In this document: positions 13,843-21,568 of the stretch, piece by piece | Position numbering within the stretch: the first letter of the stretch is position 1 | Layout of the letters: each line of letters starts with the position of its first letter | Origin: CAYZZA01 sp964482685 | GTDB taxonomy: Bacteria > Bacillota > Bacilli > Lactobacillales > Carnobacteriaceae_A | DNA: 29,689 nucleotides | Reading direction: 5' to 3' | Assembly: GCA_964482685.1 (NCBI GenBank) | Contig: CAYZZA010000014.1 | Coordinates: 1-29,689 of the forward strand | The notes under the pieces: generated by a model | Told to the model about the DNA's origin: nothing | Databases searched by the model: none | Seen by the model: only the letters and a program-made list of their open reading frames with translations | Program-made: the position numbers and the translations under genes

Positions 13843-14715
13843 ATGGATATAACTCAACGCATCACTAAACCGCTTCACGTAATCAACAGTGCGGCAGAAT
13901 ATGCTCATTCTTCTCCGCTTAATTCTACTCTTCATGAATTGGCTTTAACAGACGCTCTTCTTTTGCATGCATCCGAGTCTGGAGAAAGCACCCTTCATCT
14001 ATGGGAATCGACACGTCCCACTGTTTTGTTGGGCATGATGGATACGAAACTGCCGCGTTTTCAAGAAGCGTGTCGCACTCTTTTAAACCAATCCTACGAT
14101 GTGCTTGTGCGACAGTCAGGTGGGTTAGCCGTTCCAAGCGACCCAGGAATTTTGAACTTCTCGTTGATCCTAAAAAATCCGCTCGACCAACGCCTCACGA
14201 TTGAAGAAGGGTATCAACTAGCCCTCGCACTTCTAGAACACACACTCGTATCTGAACAGGGGCGACTTGTAGCTGGCGAAGTGCCGCAGTCTTATTGTCC
14301 CGGAAGCTATGATGTATCTATTCAACACAAGAAAATCATGGGCCTTTCACAAAGACGGGTAAAAGAAGGCTTAGGTATCATGGGGTATCTTGGTGTACAC
14401 GGAGACCAAACAGCGCGAAGTCAGCTGATCCAACACTTCTATACAACTGGAGATGCCTACCAAAATGGCTCCACACGCTACCCCGTTATTCAGCCTTCTG
14501 TAATGGGTACCTTACACTCTACAGGGGCTGCGGACGTGACAGTCTCTGACATACGCGCGTCTTTTCACGAAGGGCTTGCCTCAGCGGGACTGGAAACAAT
14601 CAATCATACGTATTCTCCCCATGTTCAACTACTCTACAATGAAGCCGTTGAAAAACTCGTCAAAAGAAATGAAAAAATGATGAAATCTTTATTTCGGAAA
14701 GAGGTGTTTCAGTGA
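13843..14715 (+). CDS. lipL: Octanoyl-[GcvH]:protein N-octanoyltransferase (LipL type)
   Basis: Biotin/lipoate ligase-fold acyltransferase of 290 aa. In Bacillus LipL moves octanoyl groups from GcvH to E2 subunits during lipoate synthesis. The hallmarks here are WESTRPTVLLG near 55-64, VRQSGGLAVPSDPGILNFSL for substrate binding, and SYCPGSYDVSI with Cys152, which lines up with the LipL nucleophile Cys150, then KKIMGLSQRR. The Cys favours LipL/LipM over an ATP-dependent lipoate ligase. GGGAG is 9 nt before the ATG at 13843 and 3 nt before a GTG at 13837, so the ATG is chosen. The last 4 nt overlap ywfO. Confidence 0.85.
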   Translation: MDITQRITKPLHVINSAAEYAHSSPLNSTLHELALTDALLLHASESGESTLHLWESTRPTVLLGMMDTKLPRFQEACRTLLNQSYDVLVRQSGGLAVPSDPGILNFSLILKNPLDQRLTIEEGYQLALALLEHTLVSEQGRLVAGEVPQSYCPGSYDVSIQHKKIMGLSQRRVKEGLGIMGYLGVHGDQTARSQLIQHFYTTGDAYQNGSTRYPVIQPSVMGTLHSTGAADVTVSDIRASFHEGLASAGLETINHTYSPHVQLLYNEAVEKLVKRNEKMMKSLFRKEVFQ

Positions 14716-16088
14716 CTATACACGAATACAGCACGCACTTGCTGCCGTTTGAGAAAGTACTGCGCGATCCCGTACATGATTTTATTTATATTGAACACCA
14801 GCTTATTTTAGAGTTACTAGACACACGCGAATTCCAACGCTTAAGACGAATCAAACAACTAGGGGCTGCCCAATACACCTTTCATGGCGCAGAACATTCC
14901 CGTTTCTCACACTCTGTGGGGGTCTATGAATTGACACGCCGAATTTGTGATTTATTCCAACGCAATTATCCGATTGAAACAGAAGGAGAAAATGGCTGGG
15001 ATGACTCCGAGCGTCTCGTTGCACTTTGCGCAGCTCTTCTTCATGATATTGGACATGGCCCTTATTCGCATACATTTGAATCAATCTTTGGCACTGATCA
15101 TGAAGAATGGAGTGTCCACATCATTCTCAGTCCAGACACAGAAGTCAACCAAGTCCTTCGCAAAGTGTCAGATGATTTTCCTAAACAAGTCGCAAGTGTG
15201 ATTCAAAAAACATATCCAAATCCACAAGTGGTTCAAATGATTTCCAGTCAATTGGACGCTGACCGCATGGATTACTTGCAACGAGATGCCTATTTTACTG
15301 GCGTCACGTATGGAACGTTTGATTTAACACGAATCTTGCGTATCATTCGTCCCCATAAAAAAGGGATTGTGTGTCAAATCCAGGGTATGCACGCGGTCGA
15401 AGATTACATTGTCAGCCGCTACCAAATGTATATGCAAGTTTATTTCCATCGTGTTTCCAGAGGGATGGAAGTCACATTGGATCGTCTCTTACAACGTGCG
15501 TCAGACTTACACATGGAAGACCCGCGTTCTTTAGACAAAAGTTTGTTGACGCCTTTTTTGAATCATTCGTACACCCTGCAGGATTATCTCAATCTTGATG
15601 ATGCTGTCTTAACGACATGTTTCAACTCTTGGCGCACCCATCCAGACCCTATTTTAAGTGACTTGGCAATACGTTTTTTAGATCGACGTCCTCTAAAATC
15701 AGTGACCTACAAAAAACAAACTGACACAAAACAAGTCGCTCATTTGATTTCCTTGATTGAAGACGCTGGGTACCATACTTCTTATTACACAGCCTTAAAC
15801 AACAGTTTTGACCTTCCGTATGACTTTTATCGTCCAAAAACGACCTCGGAGGAACCTTCCAATAAAAAATCGATTGAACTGATTTACCAAGATGGAACAA
15901 TTGCGGAATTGAGTCAAGTCAGTGAAATCGTGCAATCTTTAACAGGGAAATTCCGTGGGGACGAACGCTTATACGTTCCTCGAGAATTTTTGGATGATCC
16001 TGAACAATCTGAGGTCACTATTTTTGATCCACTTGTTTCTGAGTTTCGTGAGTCCATTCACAATGGTGCTGTCATTCACCCACACTAG
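14712..16088 (+). CDS. HD-domain dNTP triphosphohydrolase (YwfO/EF1143-like)
   Basis: Cytosolic metal-dependent phosphohydrolase of 458 aa. The HD metal ligands are visible as His67 (SRFSHSVGVYEL), His111-Asp112 (LLHDIGHGPYSH) and Asp184 (SQLDADRMDYL). These fit the positions in Enterococcus faecalis EF1143, a dNTPase activated by dGTP. The C-terminal third (about 330-458) is the usual oligomerisation/effector part. The start is GTG in a GTGA overlap with lipL, with GAGG 7 nt upstream. No clear terminator follows. Activity on dNTPs is inferred from family. Confidence 0.88.
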   Translation: MTIHEYSTHLLPFEKVLRDPVHDFIYIEHQLILELLDTREFQRLRRIKQLGAAQYTFHGAEHSRFSHSVGVYELTRRICDLFQRNYPIETEGENGWDDSERLVALCAALLHDIGHGPYSHTFESIFGTDHEEWSVHIILSPDTEVNQVLRKVSDDFPKQVASVIQKTYPNPQVVQMISSQLDADRMDYLQRDAYFTGVTYGTFDLTRILRIIRPHKKGIVCQIQGMHAVEDYIVSRYQMYMQVYFHRVSRGMEVTLDRLLQRASDLHMEDPRSLDKSLLTPFLNHSYTLQDYLNLDDAVLTTCFNSWRTHPDPILSDLAIRFLDRRPLKSVTYKKQTDTKQVAHLISLIEDAGYHTSYYTALNNSFDLPYDFYRPKTTSEEPSNKKSIELIYQDGTIAELSQVSEIVQSLTGKFRGDERLYVPREFLDDPEQSEVTIFDPLVSEFRESIHNGAVIHPH

Positions 16089-16155
16089 ACAAAACTCCTT
16101 AAATGGAACATTTTTTGCTATGAAATGTCTCTAAGTATGCTTTTTTGTCTTTGAT

Positions 16156-16164
16156 TGGTATACT
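16156..16164 (+). promoter_or_regulatory. ohr extended -10 promoter
   Basis: TGGTATACT, an extended -10 (TGn plus TATACT), lies 30 nt upstream of the ohr start. No consensus -35 and no OhrR-type palindrome was seen. Confidence 0.5.
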
Positions 16165-16193
16165 TTGGGGAGTATAGAAAAGGAGGCTATCCA

Positions 16194-16637
16194 ATGACTG
16201 ACACAGACAAAGTATACTACTCCACGACTGCAACCAATACAGGTGGCCGAGACGGCGAAAGTCATCTCCGTGACCATTCTTTTGAAATAAAGGTATCCAC
16301 TCCCAAAGAGATGGGAGGCCCGGGTCAAGGATCGAATCCTGAACAATTATTCGCTCTTGGCTATAGTGCTTGTTTCCACGGCGCACTTGAACTGTTCAAA
16401 GAAAAAGAAAAGATAAAAAACCCATCTCAAGTCACAAACACGGTTCGACTGCTAAAAGACTCCTCTGACGATGGATTCCGTTTAGAGGTCACGATTGAAG
16501 TAGCTATAAAAGGAATAGATGAACAAGAAGTCCAAGAGCTAGCAAATAAAGCACATGCCTTCTGTCCGTATTCCAAAGCGGTTAAAGGAAACATCCCCGT
16601 CACTTTACGCATTGTGCCGTATGAAGAAGGCAAATAA
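16194..16637 (+). CDS. ohr: Organic hydroperoxide resistance protein (Ohr/OsmC family)
   Basis: Thiol peroxidase that reduces organic hydroperoxides in the cytosol. The protein is 147 aa, with the two redox Cys in the expected motifs: LFALGYSACF (Cys60) and FCPYSKAVKGNI (Cys124). The N-terminal Tyr/Thr strand YYSTTATNTGGRDG is typical of Ohr rather than longer OsmC relatives. The ATG lies 6-7 nt after AAAGGAGG; a longer frame from 16155 has no ribosome site. The last Lys codon and the stop codon lie inside the arm of the following terminator. It is convergent with folT. Confidence 0.9.
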   Translation: MTDTDKVYYSTTATNTGGRDGESHLRDHSFEIKVSTPKEMGGPGQGSNPEQLFALGYSACFHGALELFKEKEKIKNPSQVTNTVRLLKDSSDDGFRLEVTIEVAIKGIDEQEVQELANKAHAFCPYSKAVKGNIPVTLRIVPYEEGK

Positions 16638-16693
16638 TACACAAAGAAACAGGGTAGACATTCACGTCTACCCTGTTTCTTTGTGTATTATTT
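16632..16693. terminator. 28-bp perfect bidirectional terminator between ohr and folT
   Basis: Arms 16632-16659 and 16666-16693 are perfect complements with a 6-nt loop (ATTCAC). The outer stem is AT-rich and gives T-rich ends on both strands. The ohr stop codon (16635-16637) lies within the left arm; the folT stop lies 11 nt outside the right arm. Confidence 0.9.
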
Positions 16694-16703
16694 ATTCCTT
16701 GTT

Positions 16704-17243
16704 TTACTTGTTGCTGGTTCGGTATTTTTCAAACATTTTTTTCAACGATGGCTGATTCAAGATAAAATAAATCAAGATGACACGAATCGGCGCAACAATC
16801 GCATTCTGTAGGATTCTAAAAGGCAATATAGCTCTCCAGGCTTCTCCTTGAAGCATCACAATCCACAGCGTGTTTAAAAACAAATTCACAAATAACGTGT
16901 TTATGGCCACAGCCGTCACTACATGCTTTAGCTTGATTTCTTTTCTATAAAGAAAGAACCCGTACGTCATCGAGCCTAAAATAGCGGACAAAGTAAAACC
17001 TGGAAAAAAAGGAAATCCTGAATTAAATAGAGTAATCCCTACCAAATCTGTTAACCCACCGGCAATTCCACCTACGAAAGGACCAAATAAAGACCCAATT
17101 AATGCCGAAGGCAAAAACCCAAAGGAAATGCGGTTAAACGGAATTTGGATTTTAAAAAACCGTGTTAAAATTAAATCCATCGCCATTAAAATACCTGTTA
17201 ATGCAATACTCATTGTTGTAAATGATCTTTTGTTTTCTTTCAA
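16704..17243 (-). CDS. folT: FolT, folate-specific S component of an ECF transporter
   Basis: Integral membrane protein of 179 aa with about six hydrophobic segments. The FolT-type signature includes FNRISFGFLPSALIGSLFGP (36-55), GGIAGGLTDLVG, FPFFPGFTLSAILGSMTYG, and the C-terminal Arg-containing RILQNAIVAPIRVIL. It would bind folates and use the shared EcfA/A'/T module encoded elsewhere. The assignment to folate is supported by position as the last gene of a folate operon, 48 nt after fthC. The start is TTG at 17243 with AAAGTAGG 7 nt upstream, a weak combination that suggests low translation. An ATG 30 nt further in has no ribosome site. Confidence 0.87.
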   Translation of the reverse strand: MKENKRSFTTMSIALTGILMAMDLILTRFFKIQIPFNRISFGFLPSALIGSLFGPFVGGIAGGLTDLVGITLFNSGFPFFPGFTLSAILGSMTYGFFLYRKEIKLKHVVTAVAINTLFVNLFLNTLWIVMLQGEAWRAILPFRILQNAIVAPIRVILIYFILNQPSLKKMFEKYRTSNK

Positions 17244-17291
17244 CTGCTTGCCTACTTTCTACCTACATTGAATGTGTGTTATTTCTATTTA

Positions 17292-17864
17292 TTAAAAAGA
17301 CTTTTTCGATGCGTGAATCCATCCCTTTTCTGTCAACAAATAATCCAACGGAATATCATACGTATCAACTGGAAATGTTTCATCCAGTTGTTTTGTATGA
17401 AGAAGTGCTACCTTTGTGTGCGGGTAGTCCATCAGATAGCGGTCATAATAGCCGCCACCAAACCCGATTCGATAGCCTGAACGATTGTACAACAGCCCTG
17501 GAACAAGCATCAAATCAATGTCTGTTTTCTCCACTAGAGTTGTTTTGGATGGGATTGGTTCTTCCATTCCAAAATGGCCACTTTTTATTTGTGTGTAATC
17601 CGTCAACTCGTAAAAGGCCATCCCTTTTACCAACGGAATTGTTTTTGGCACACAAACACGTTTCCCCTCTAGCCACGCTTGTTCAATAATCCCGCGCGTC
17701 TCCCACTCTAAAGGGCTAGACAGTGTCACGCCGATACTGTGACTCTTTTTCCAGAGAGAACTCGAAACTAGTGTTTCTAAAAAGTTCTGCTCCACTCGCT
17801 TCTTTTCTTCTTTGTCAAAACTAAAGAGAATCTGTTGTCCCATTTCTCGGTATTTTTTTTTCAT
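17292..17864 (-). CDS. fthC: 5-formyltetrahydrofolate cyclo-ligase
   Basis: ATP-dependent enzyme converting 5-formyl-THF to 5,10-methenyl-THF, which recycles the storage/inhibitory form. The protein is 190 aa. The motif PGLLYNRSGYRIGFGGGYYDRYL (given as separate landmarks PGLLYNRSGYR and IGFGGGYYDRYL) is the family nucleotide/substrate loop, and PLEWETRGI and KTIPLVKGM are also typical. The ATG lies 6 nt after the folD stop, and the AAAGG site is embedded in the end of folD. Its product feeds FolD and FchA, and folT follows. Confidence 0.93.
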   Translation of the reverse strand: MKKKYREMGQQILFSFDKEEKKRVEQNFLETLVSSSLWKKSHSIGVTLSSPLEWETRGIIEQAWLEGKRVCVPKTIPLVKGMAFYELTDYTQIKSGHFGMEEPIPSKTTLVEKTDIDLMLVPGLLYNRSGYRIGFGGGYYDRYLMDYPHTKVALLHTKQLDETFPVDTYDIPLDYLLTEKGWIHASKKSF

Positions 17865-17870
17865 TTACTG

Positions 17871-18728
17871 TCACCCTTTTGTGTGCATGTTCTCGGCTAC
17901 TTCTACCACGTGGGAAGACAAAACCGCTGAAGTGACTCCGCCTACTCCTCCTGGAACAGGGGTCAAGAAGCCAGCTTTTTCGCTCACCTCATCAAACAAC
18001 ACATCTCCACATAATGCTCCATTTGCATCGACCCCGTACCCAACGTCTACGACGACAGCCCCTTCTTTTACGTGCTCCGCCGTAATCATGCCGACCACTC
18101 CCGTTGCGGAGATGACAATATCGGCTGATCGCGTATGTGCTTTAAGGTCCTTTGTCTGTGAGTGACATGTCGTGACTGTTGCAGATTGATTCAACAGCAA
18201 AAGAGTCAATGGCAAGCCAACAACTGTACTTCTTCCTACCACAACCACATCTTTTCCTTTGACAGGAATGTTGTAATAAGACAGAAGCTCCATCACTGCT
18301 TGAGGGGTGCTTGGTTCAAACCCAATTTGGGCTTTTTGCATCAACCCCCCGAGACTAAGTGTGGACATCCCATCGATATCTTTTTCAGGAGCAACGGCTT
18401 GGGATAAAGCGGTCACGGATAGATGCTTCGGCAACGGCTGCATCAAAAGAATGCCATGGCATGATGGATCTGTGTTCCACTTTTCTAATTGCTCCAACAT
18501 TTCAGCAAGCGTAACGTCTTCTGGAAACTGCTCTTTTTGTACCTCGATTTCATTGCGCGTCATCTCTCTTACCGCGGACTTCTCATACGAGATAGAGCCT
18601 GGATCTTCTCCAACTCGTAAAATGCAGAGTTTAGGAGAGACAGATTTTTCTTTCAAAGCTCGTACGCGTTTTAACGTATCTTCACGTAATTGATCCGCCA
18701 CTACTTTTCCTTTTAATAAGATTGCCAC
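17871..18728 (-). CDS. folD: FolD-family methylene-THF dehydrogenase, cyclohydrolase site altered
   Basis: NAD(P)-dependent 5,10-methylene-THF dehydrogenase of 285 aa. The Rossmann part GKDVVVVGRSTVVGLPLTLLL, the stretch EKDIDG and the C-terminal TPVPGGVGGVTSAVL are intact. The substrate site is not canonical. After VGEDPGSISY (Tyr48) the residue four on, Lys54 in E. coli FolD and needed for cyclohydrolase activity, is Ala52. The Gln of GILVQLPLP is Met96 (HGILLMQPLP), with a Gln one place later. Asp119 is kept. This resembles FolD relatives I associate with clostridia carrying FchA. I infer it is mainly a dehydrogenase. Start GTG at 18728 with AAAGGA upstream; 22 nt after fchA. Confidence 0.9.
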   Translation of the reverse strand: MAILLKGKVVADQLREDTLKRVRALKEKSVSPKLCILRVGEDPGSISYEKSAVREMTRNEIEVQKEQFPEDVTLAEMLEQLEKWNTDPSCHGILLMQPLPKHLSVTALSQAVAPEKDIDGMSTLSLGGLMQKAQIGFEPSTPQAVMELLSYYNIPVKGKDVVVVGRSTVVGLPLTLLLLNQSATVTTCHSQTKDLKAHTRSADIVISATGVVGMITAEHVKEGAVVVDVGYGVDANGALCGDVLFDEVSEKAGFLTPVPGGVGGVTSAVLSSHVVEVAENMHTKG

Positions 18729-18750
18729 TATTATCTAGTCCTTTCTTTTG

Positions 18751-19392
18751 TTAAGTCCAAGCACCTAATTCCAAATAGGAGGAGACGGTTTGTACAATCC
18801 GATCCGCTTGTTTCATGCCTTCATGTTTCAGATGATGGGCTTCTTCGTTCATTGCCTCTTGTGTCGTCTTATCTTTCATCATCTTGGTGTTGACCAACAC
18901 ATTGACATACCCAGCTTCTAAGGCAGCTTTGGCAAAAATAGCCCCGACAATTAAATCATTGACAATCGTTCCATTGATTTGCAACGATGTCACGTCATCT
19001 AACATATCCAGGACCTTTCTTGTTGTCTTCATCGCGTTTAAAGGAGAATTTGTGGCCTCTACTAGCCCGGCTTCGATATGTTGTGCGCGAATCTTTTTTT
19101 CTTCTGGTGTTTCTTTAGGCAATTTGTACGCTTCTAAAACACCATCAAACGCTGTGGCATCTGTTGCCATTGCTTCTTCCAGTGTCTGCACCAAGCTTGT
19201 GCCGGTCTCACGAATGTTAACCAATTCTTCTGGAGACACCTGTGTTTGAGACCGTTTGGCAAATACGTTCGTTACCATCAAAGAAAGAGCGGCTGAAAGT
19301 GCCCCTACTAAAGCTGTCGCACTCCCCCCACCAGGTGAACTAGCTGAGGATGCAAGTGCTTCTATATATCCATGAACATTTTCTTGCGTCAT
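18751..19392 (-). CDS. fchA: FchA-family cyclodeaminase / methenyl-THF cyclohydrolase
   Basis: All-helical folate enzyme of 213 aa, related to the C-terminal domain of formiminotransferase-cyclodeaminase. SSASSPGGGSATALVGALSA (given as landmarks 14-33), the central TDATAFDGVLEAYKLPK and the C-terminal AIFAKAALEAGYVNVLVN are typical. The family includes the formimino-THF cyclodeaminase of purine and histidine degraders and the methenyl-THF cyclohydrolase Fch of Methylobacterium. No formiminotransferase or histidine/purine-degradation genes are present, and the neighbouring FolD lacks its cyclohydrolase Lys, so cyclohydrolase is the likelier role. A longer frame starts at 19461, but AAAGGA lies 9 nt before the ATG at 19392. 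Confidence 0.85.
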   Translation of the reverse strand: MTQENVHGYIEALASSASSPGGGSATALVGALSAALSLMVTNVFAKRSQTQVSPEELVNIRETGTSLVQTLEEAMATDATAFDGVLEAYKLPKETPEEKKIRAQHIEAGLVEATNSPLNAMKTTRKVLDMLDDVTSLQINGTIVNDLIVGAIFAKAALEAGYVNVLVNTKMMKDKTTQEAMNEEAHHLKHEGMKQADRIVQTVSSYLELGAWT

Positions 19393-19420
19393 TTGGATGT
19401 ATCCTTTCCGTTTTAATTGT

Positions 19421-21097
19421 TTAAAAGAGACCGCTGACTTGTCCGTTTTCATCGATATCAATCTTTTCGGCAGCAGGACGTTTAGGCAATCCTGGCATTT
19501 TCAAAAGCTCTCCCGTCAGCAACACAATGAAGCCTGCGCCAGCAGACAATGTGATGTCTCTTACCGTGACATGAAACCCTTCTGGACGACCTAAAAGGCG
19601 AGGGTTATCTGAAAAAGAATACTGTGTTTTTGCCACACAAATCGGCAAATCGCCGTAGCCTAGAGCCGTTAATTCAGCTGCTTTTTTCTTTGCTGCGGAC
19701 GTCCAGTCTACTTCTGATCCACCATAAATAGTGGTGACAACTTTTTTCATTTTTTCTTCTAAGGAATCACTCAATTCATAGGCATATGTAAACTGCGATT
19801 TTCTCTCACACGCGGCTACAACAGCTTCAGCCATTTCAATCCCGCCTTCACCACCTCGATTCCACACATCTGATACTGTACAGGTCATATCGACTTTCTC
19901 ACATAGCTCCTGCAACGCAGCGCGTTCTGCTTCTGTATCTGTCGGAAATGAGTTAACCGCAATCACGACGGGTAAGCCATATACACGTTGGATATTTTCA
20001 ACATGCTTTTGGAGATTCGGGAATCCTTTTTTGACTGCCTCCACATTTTCTTCGTTTAAGTTTTTCTTTAAGACGCCACCATGCATTTTTAGCGCACGTA
20101 AAGTAGCGACCATCACCACAGCATCAGGCTGGATATCTCCTTTTCGACATTTGATATCAAGGAATTTTTCTGCTCCTAAATCTGCCCCAAACCCAGCTTC
20201 AGTGACCACGTAATCTGCATATTTTAGCGCCATTTTTGTTGCCACTATGCTGTTGCAGCCATGTGCAATATTCGCAAACGGGCCTCCGTGCACCATTGCA
20301 GGTGTTTGTTCCAGCGTTTGAACAAGATTGGGTTTCAAAGCATCTTTTAGCAGAACAGCCATCGCCCCTTCAGCATGTAAGTGGCTTGCAGTAACGGGCT
20401 CTTTTTGGAATGTATACCCAATCATAATGTTTCCAAGTCCTTCTTTTAACTCTTGCATGGACTCTGATAAACACAAGATTGCCATCACTTCGGACGCAAC
20501 GGTAATATCAAAACCGTCTTCTCGAGGCGTTCCATTCGTCGGACCGCCTAATCCATCAGTGATGTTGCGCAATTGACGGTCATTCATATCTACCGCACGT
20601 CTCCACATAATTCGGCGAGGATCTAATTGTAAGGTGTTGCCGTGGTAGATGTGGTTGTCAATCATCGCAGCCAACAAATTATTCGCTGCTCCAATAGCAT
20701 GTAAATCTCCTGTAAAATGAAGATTGATGTCTTCCATCGGCCCTAGCTGTGCGTAGCCACCACCAGCGGCACCACCTTTCATCCCAAAAACGGGTCCTAA
20801 GGAAGGTTCACGAAGTGCAATCATACTCTTTTTGCCTATTTTTTGTAGCGCATCGCCTAAGCCAACTGTAGTGGTGGTTTTTCCTTCTCCAGCTGGTGTG
20901 GGTGTCATGGCAGTAACGAGAATCAACTTCCCGTTTTTGTCTGCTTGTTTTTCTTTGAAGGCATCTAGACTTACTTTTGCTTTTTCTGCCCCATACGTTT
21001 CTAAGTAACGTTCTGGAATCCCGGCGGTAGCTGCAACCTCTTTAATCGGACGTAATGGTGTTTCTTGTGCAATTTGAATATCTGTTTTTTGATTCAT
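19421..21097 (-). CDS. fhs: Formate--tetrahydrofolate ligase
   Basis: ATP-dependent synthesis of 10-formyl-THF from formate, 558 aa, full length. The N-terminal PLRPIKEVA is followed by the P-loop TPTPAGEGKTTT (65-76), the LREPSLGPVFGMKGGAAGGG segment, and DLGAEKFLDIKCR in the middle; EVDWTSAAKKK and the C-terminal GELLKMPGLPKRPAA are typical. The ATG has a GGAGG/GAGAGGA site. It is the first gene of the fhs-fchA-folD-fthC-folT operon, whose products interconvert formate, 10-formyl-, methenyl- and methylene-THF. An extended -10 promoter lies about 62 nt upstream. No THF riboswitch is evident. Confidence 0.97.
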   Translation of the reverse strand: MNQKTDIQIAQETPLRPIKEVAATAGIPERYLETYGAEKAKVSLDAFKEKQADKNGKLILVTAMTPTPAGEGKTTTTVGLGDALQKIGKKSMIALREPSLGPVFGMKGGAAGGGYAQLGPMEDINLHFTGDLHAIGAANNLLAAMIDNHIYHGNTLQLDPRRIMWRRAVDMNDRQLRNITDGLGGPTNGTPREDGFDITVASEVMAILCLSESMQELKEGLGNIMIGYTFQKEPVTASHLHAEGAMAVLLKDALKPNLVQTLEQTPAMVHGGPFANIAHGCNSIVATKMALKYADYVVTEAGFGADLGAEKFLDIKCRKGDIQPDAVVMVATLRALKMHGGVLKKNLNEENVEAVKKGFPNLQKHVENIQRVYGLPVVIAVNSFPTDTEAERAALQELCEKVDMTCTVSDVWNRGGEGGIEMAEAVVAACERKSQFTYAYELSDSLEEKMKKVVTTIYGGSEVDWTSAAKKKAAELTALGYGDLPICVAKTQYSFSDNPRLLGRPEGFHVTVRDITLSAGAGFIVLLTGELLKMPGLPKRPAAEKIDIDENGQVSGLF

Positions 21098-21158
21098 TTC
21101 CTCTCCCCCTCCTTACTATGAACTCAATGCATTTTCATTCTTTTGTTACTTTTTTCTC

Positions 21159-21187
21159 ATTATATCATAGCTACATATCATAGCCAC
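21159..21187 (-). promoter_or_regulatory. fhs operon promoter with tandem 13-bp repeat
   Basis: Minus strand extended -10 TGATATAAT (TATAAT at 21164-21159). Its upstream side is made of two adjacent copies of GTRGCTATGATAT (21187-21175 and 21174-21162, one mismatch). The repeat covers the -10 upstream part, the spacer and the weak -35 (GTGGCT). Confidence 0.6.
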
Positions 21188-21402
21188 ATACAAATCATGT
21201 GCGGACTTTGTGAAAGAGTTTCGAATCTTTAGCTATGTGAGCGGATTCACTATCTTATCTCCCTTTTTACAAGTGATAAGCATAAAAAAAAATACTTTAC
21301 AAGTCTTTAAGTTCTTTTTTAAACGCGTAAACTAGAGAATGTCGTCTACAAAGACTTCTCTTTTTTACATTTTATTTTTTCTAAAAAAAGGAGAGCCTTT
21401 TA

Positions 21403-21440
21403 TGGACATTCTCTCTTTCTTTCAGTATACTGAAAGAAAG
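21403..21440 (+). promoter_or_regulatory. nrdJ promoter overlapped by a 26-bp perfect palindrome
   Basis: TGGACA (21403-21408), exactly 17 nt, TATACT (21426-21431). A perfect 26-bp palindrome (21415-21440; half site CTTTCTTTCAGTA) is centred between 21427 and 21428, inside the -10. This looks like a repressor operator, although an RNA hairpin from any earlier start cannot be excluded. Confidence 0.65.
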
Positions 21441-21568
21441 CACCACATGTTGTGTCCGTCATAAGTTAGACACACCACATATAGAAGGCGTTTTCATCCG
21501 TACCTGTTCTTATGGTACGGCTTCGTTGTTCTATGGTGGGATATGCACAGAAGATGCGATTAAAATGA
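21441..21568 (+). promoter_or_regulatory. Structured nrdJ leader
   Basis: Two hairpins lie downstream of the promoter: TGTGTC (21451-21456) with GACACA (21469-21474), and CCGTACC (21498-21504) with GGTACGG (21514-21520). Neither is followed by a T-run. The B12-box type sequence expected in cobalamin riboswitches was not found. A GAAGGAG ribosome site follows. Confidence 0.4.

Noticed and set aside
16089..16150. Terminator after ywfO
   Set aside because: ACATTT/AAATGT gives a 6-bp AT-rich hairpin without a T-run. It is too weak to call, so read-through from ywfO into ohr is possible.
21200..21240. PurR-type box around TTCGAA upstream of fhs
   Set aside because: TTCGAA lies in a short hairpin-like stretch, but the flanks do not fit the CCGAAC core of lactococcal PurBoxes or the Bacillus PurBox.
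21098..21250. THF riboswitch upstream of fhs
   Set aside because: Folate genes in Firmicutes often carry one, but the transcript leader after the predicted promoter is only about 60 nt and lacks the conserved GGAGAG and GGAUG-type elements.
21441..21568. Cobalamin riboswitch upstream of nrdJ
   Set aside because: The leader is shorter than the usual class, and I could not find the conserved B12-box. It is kept as a search to run, not as a feature.
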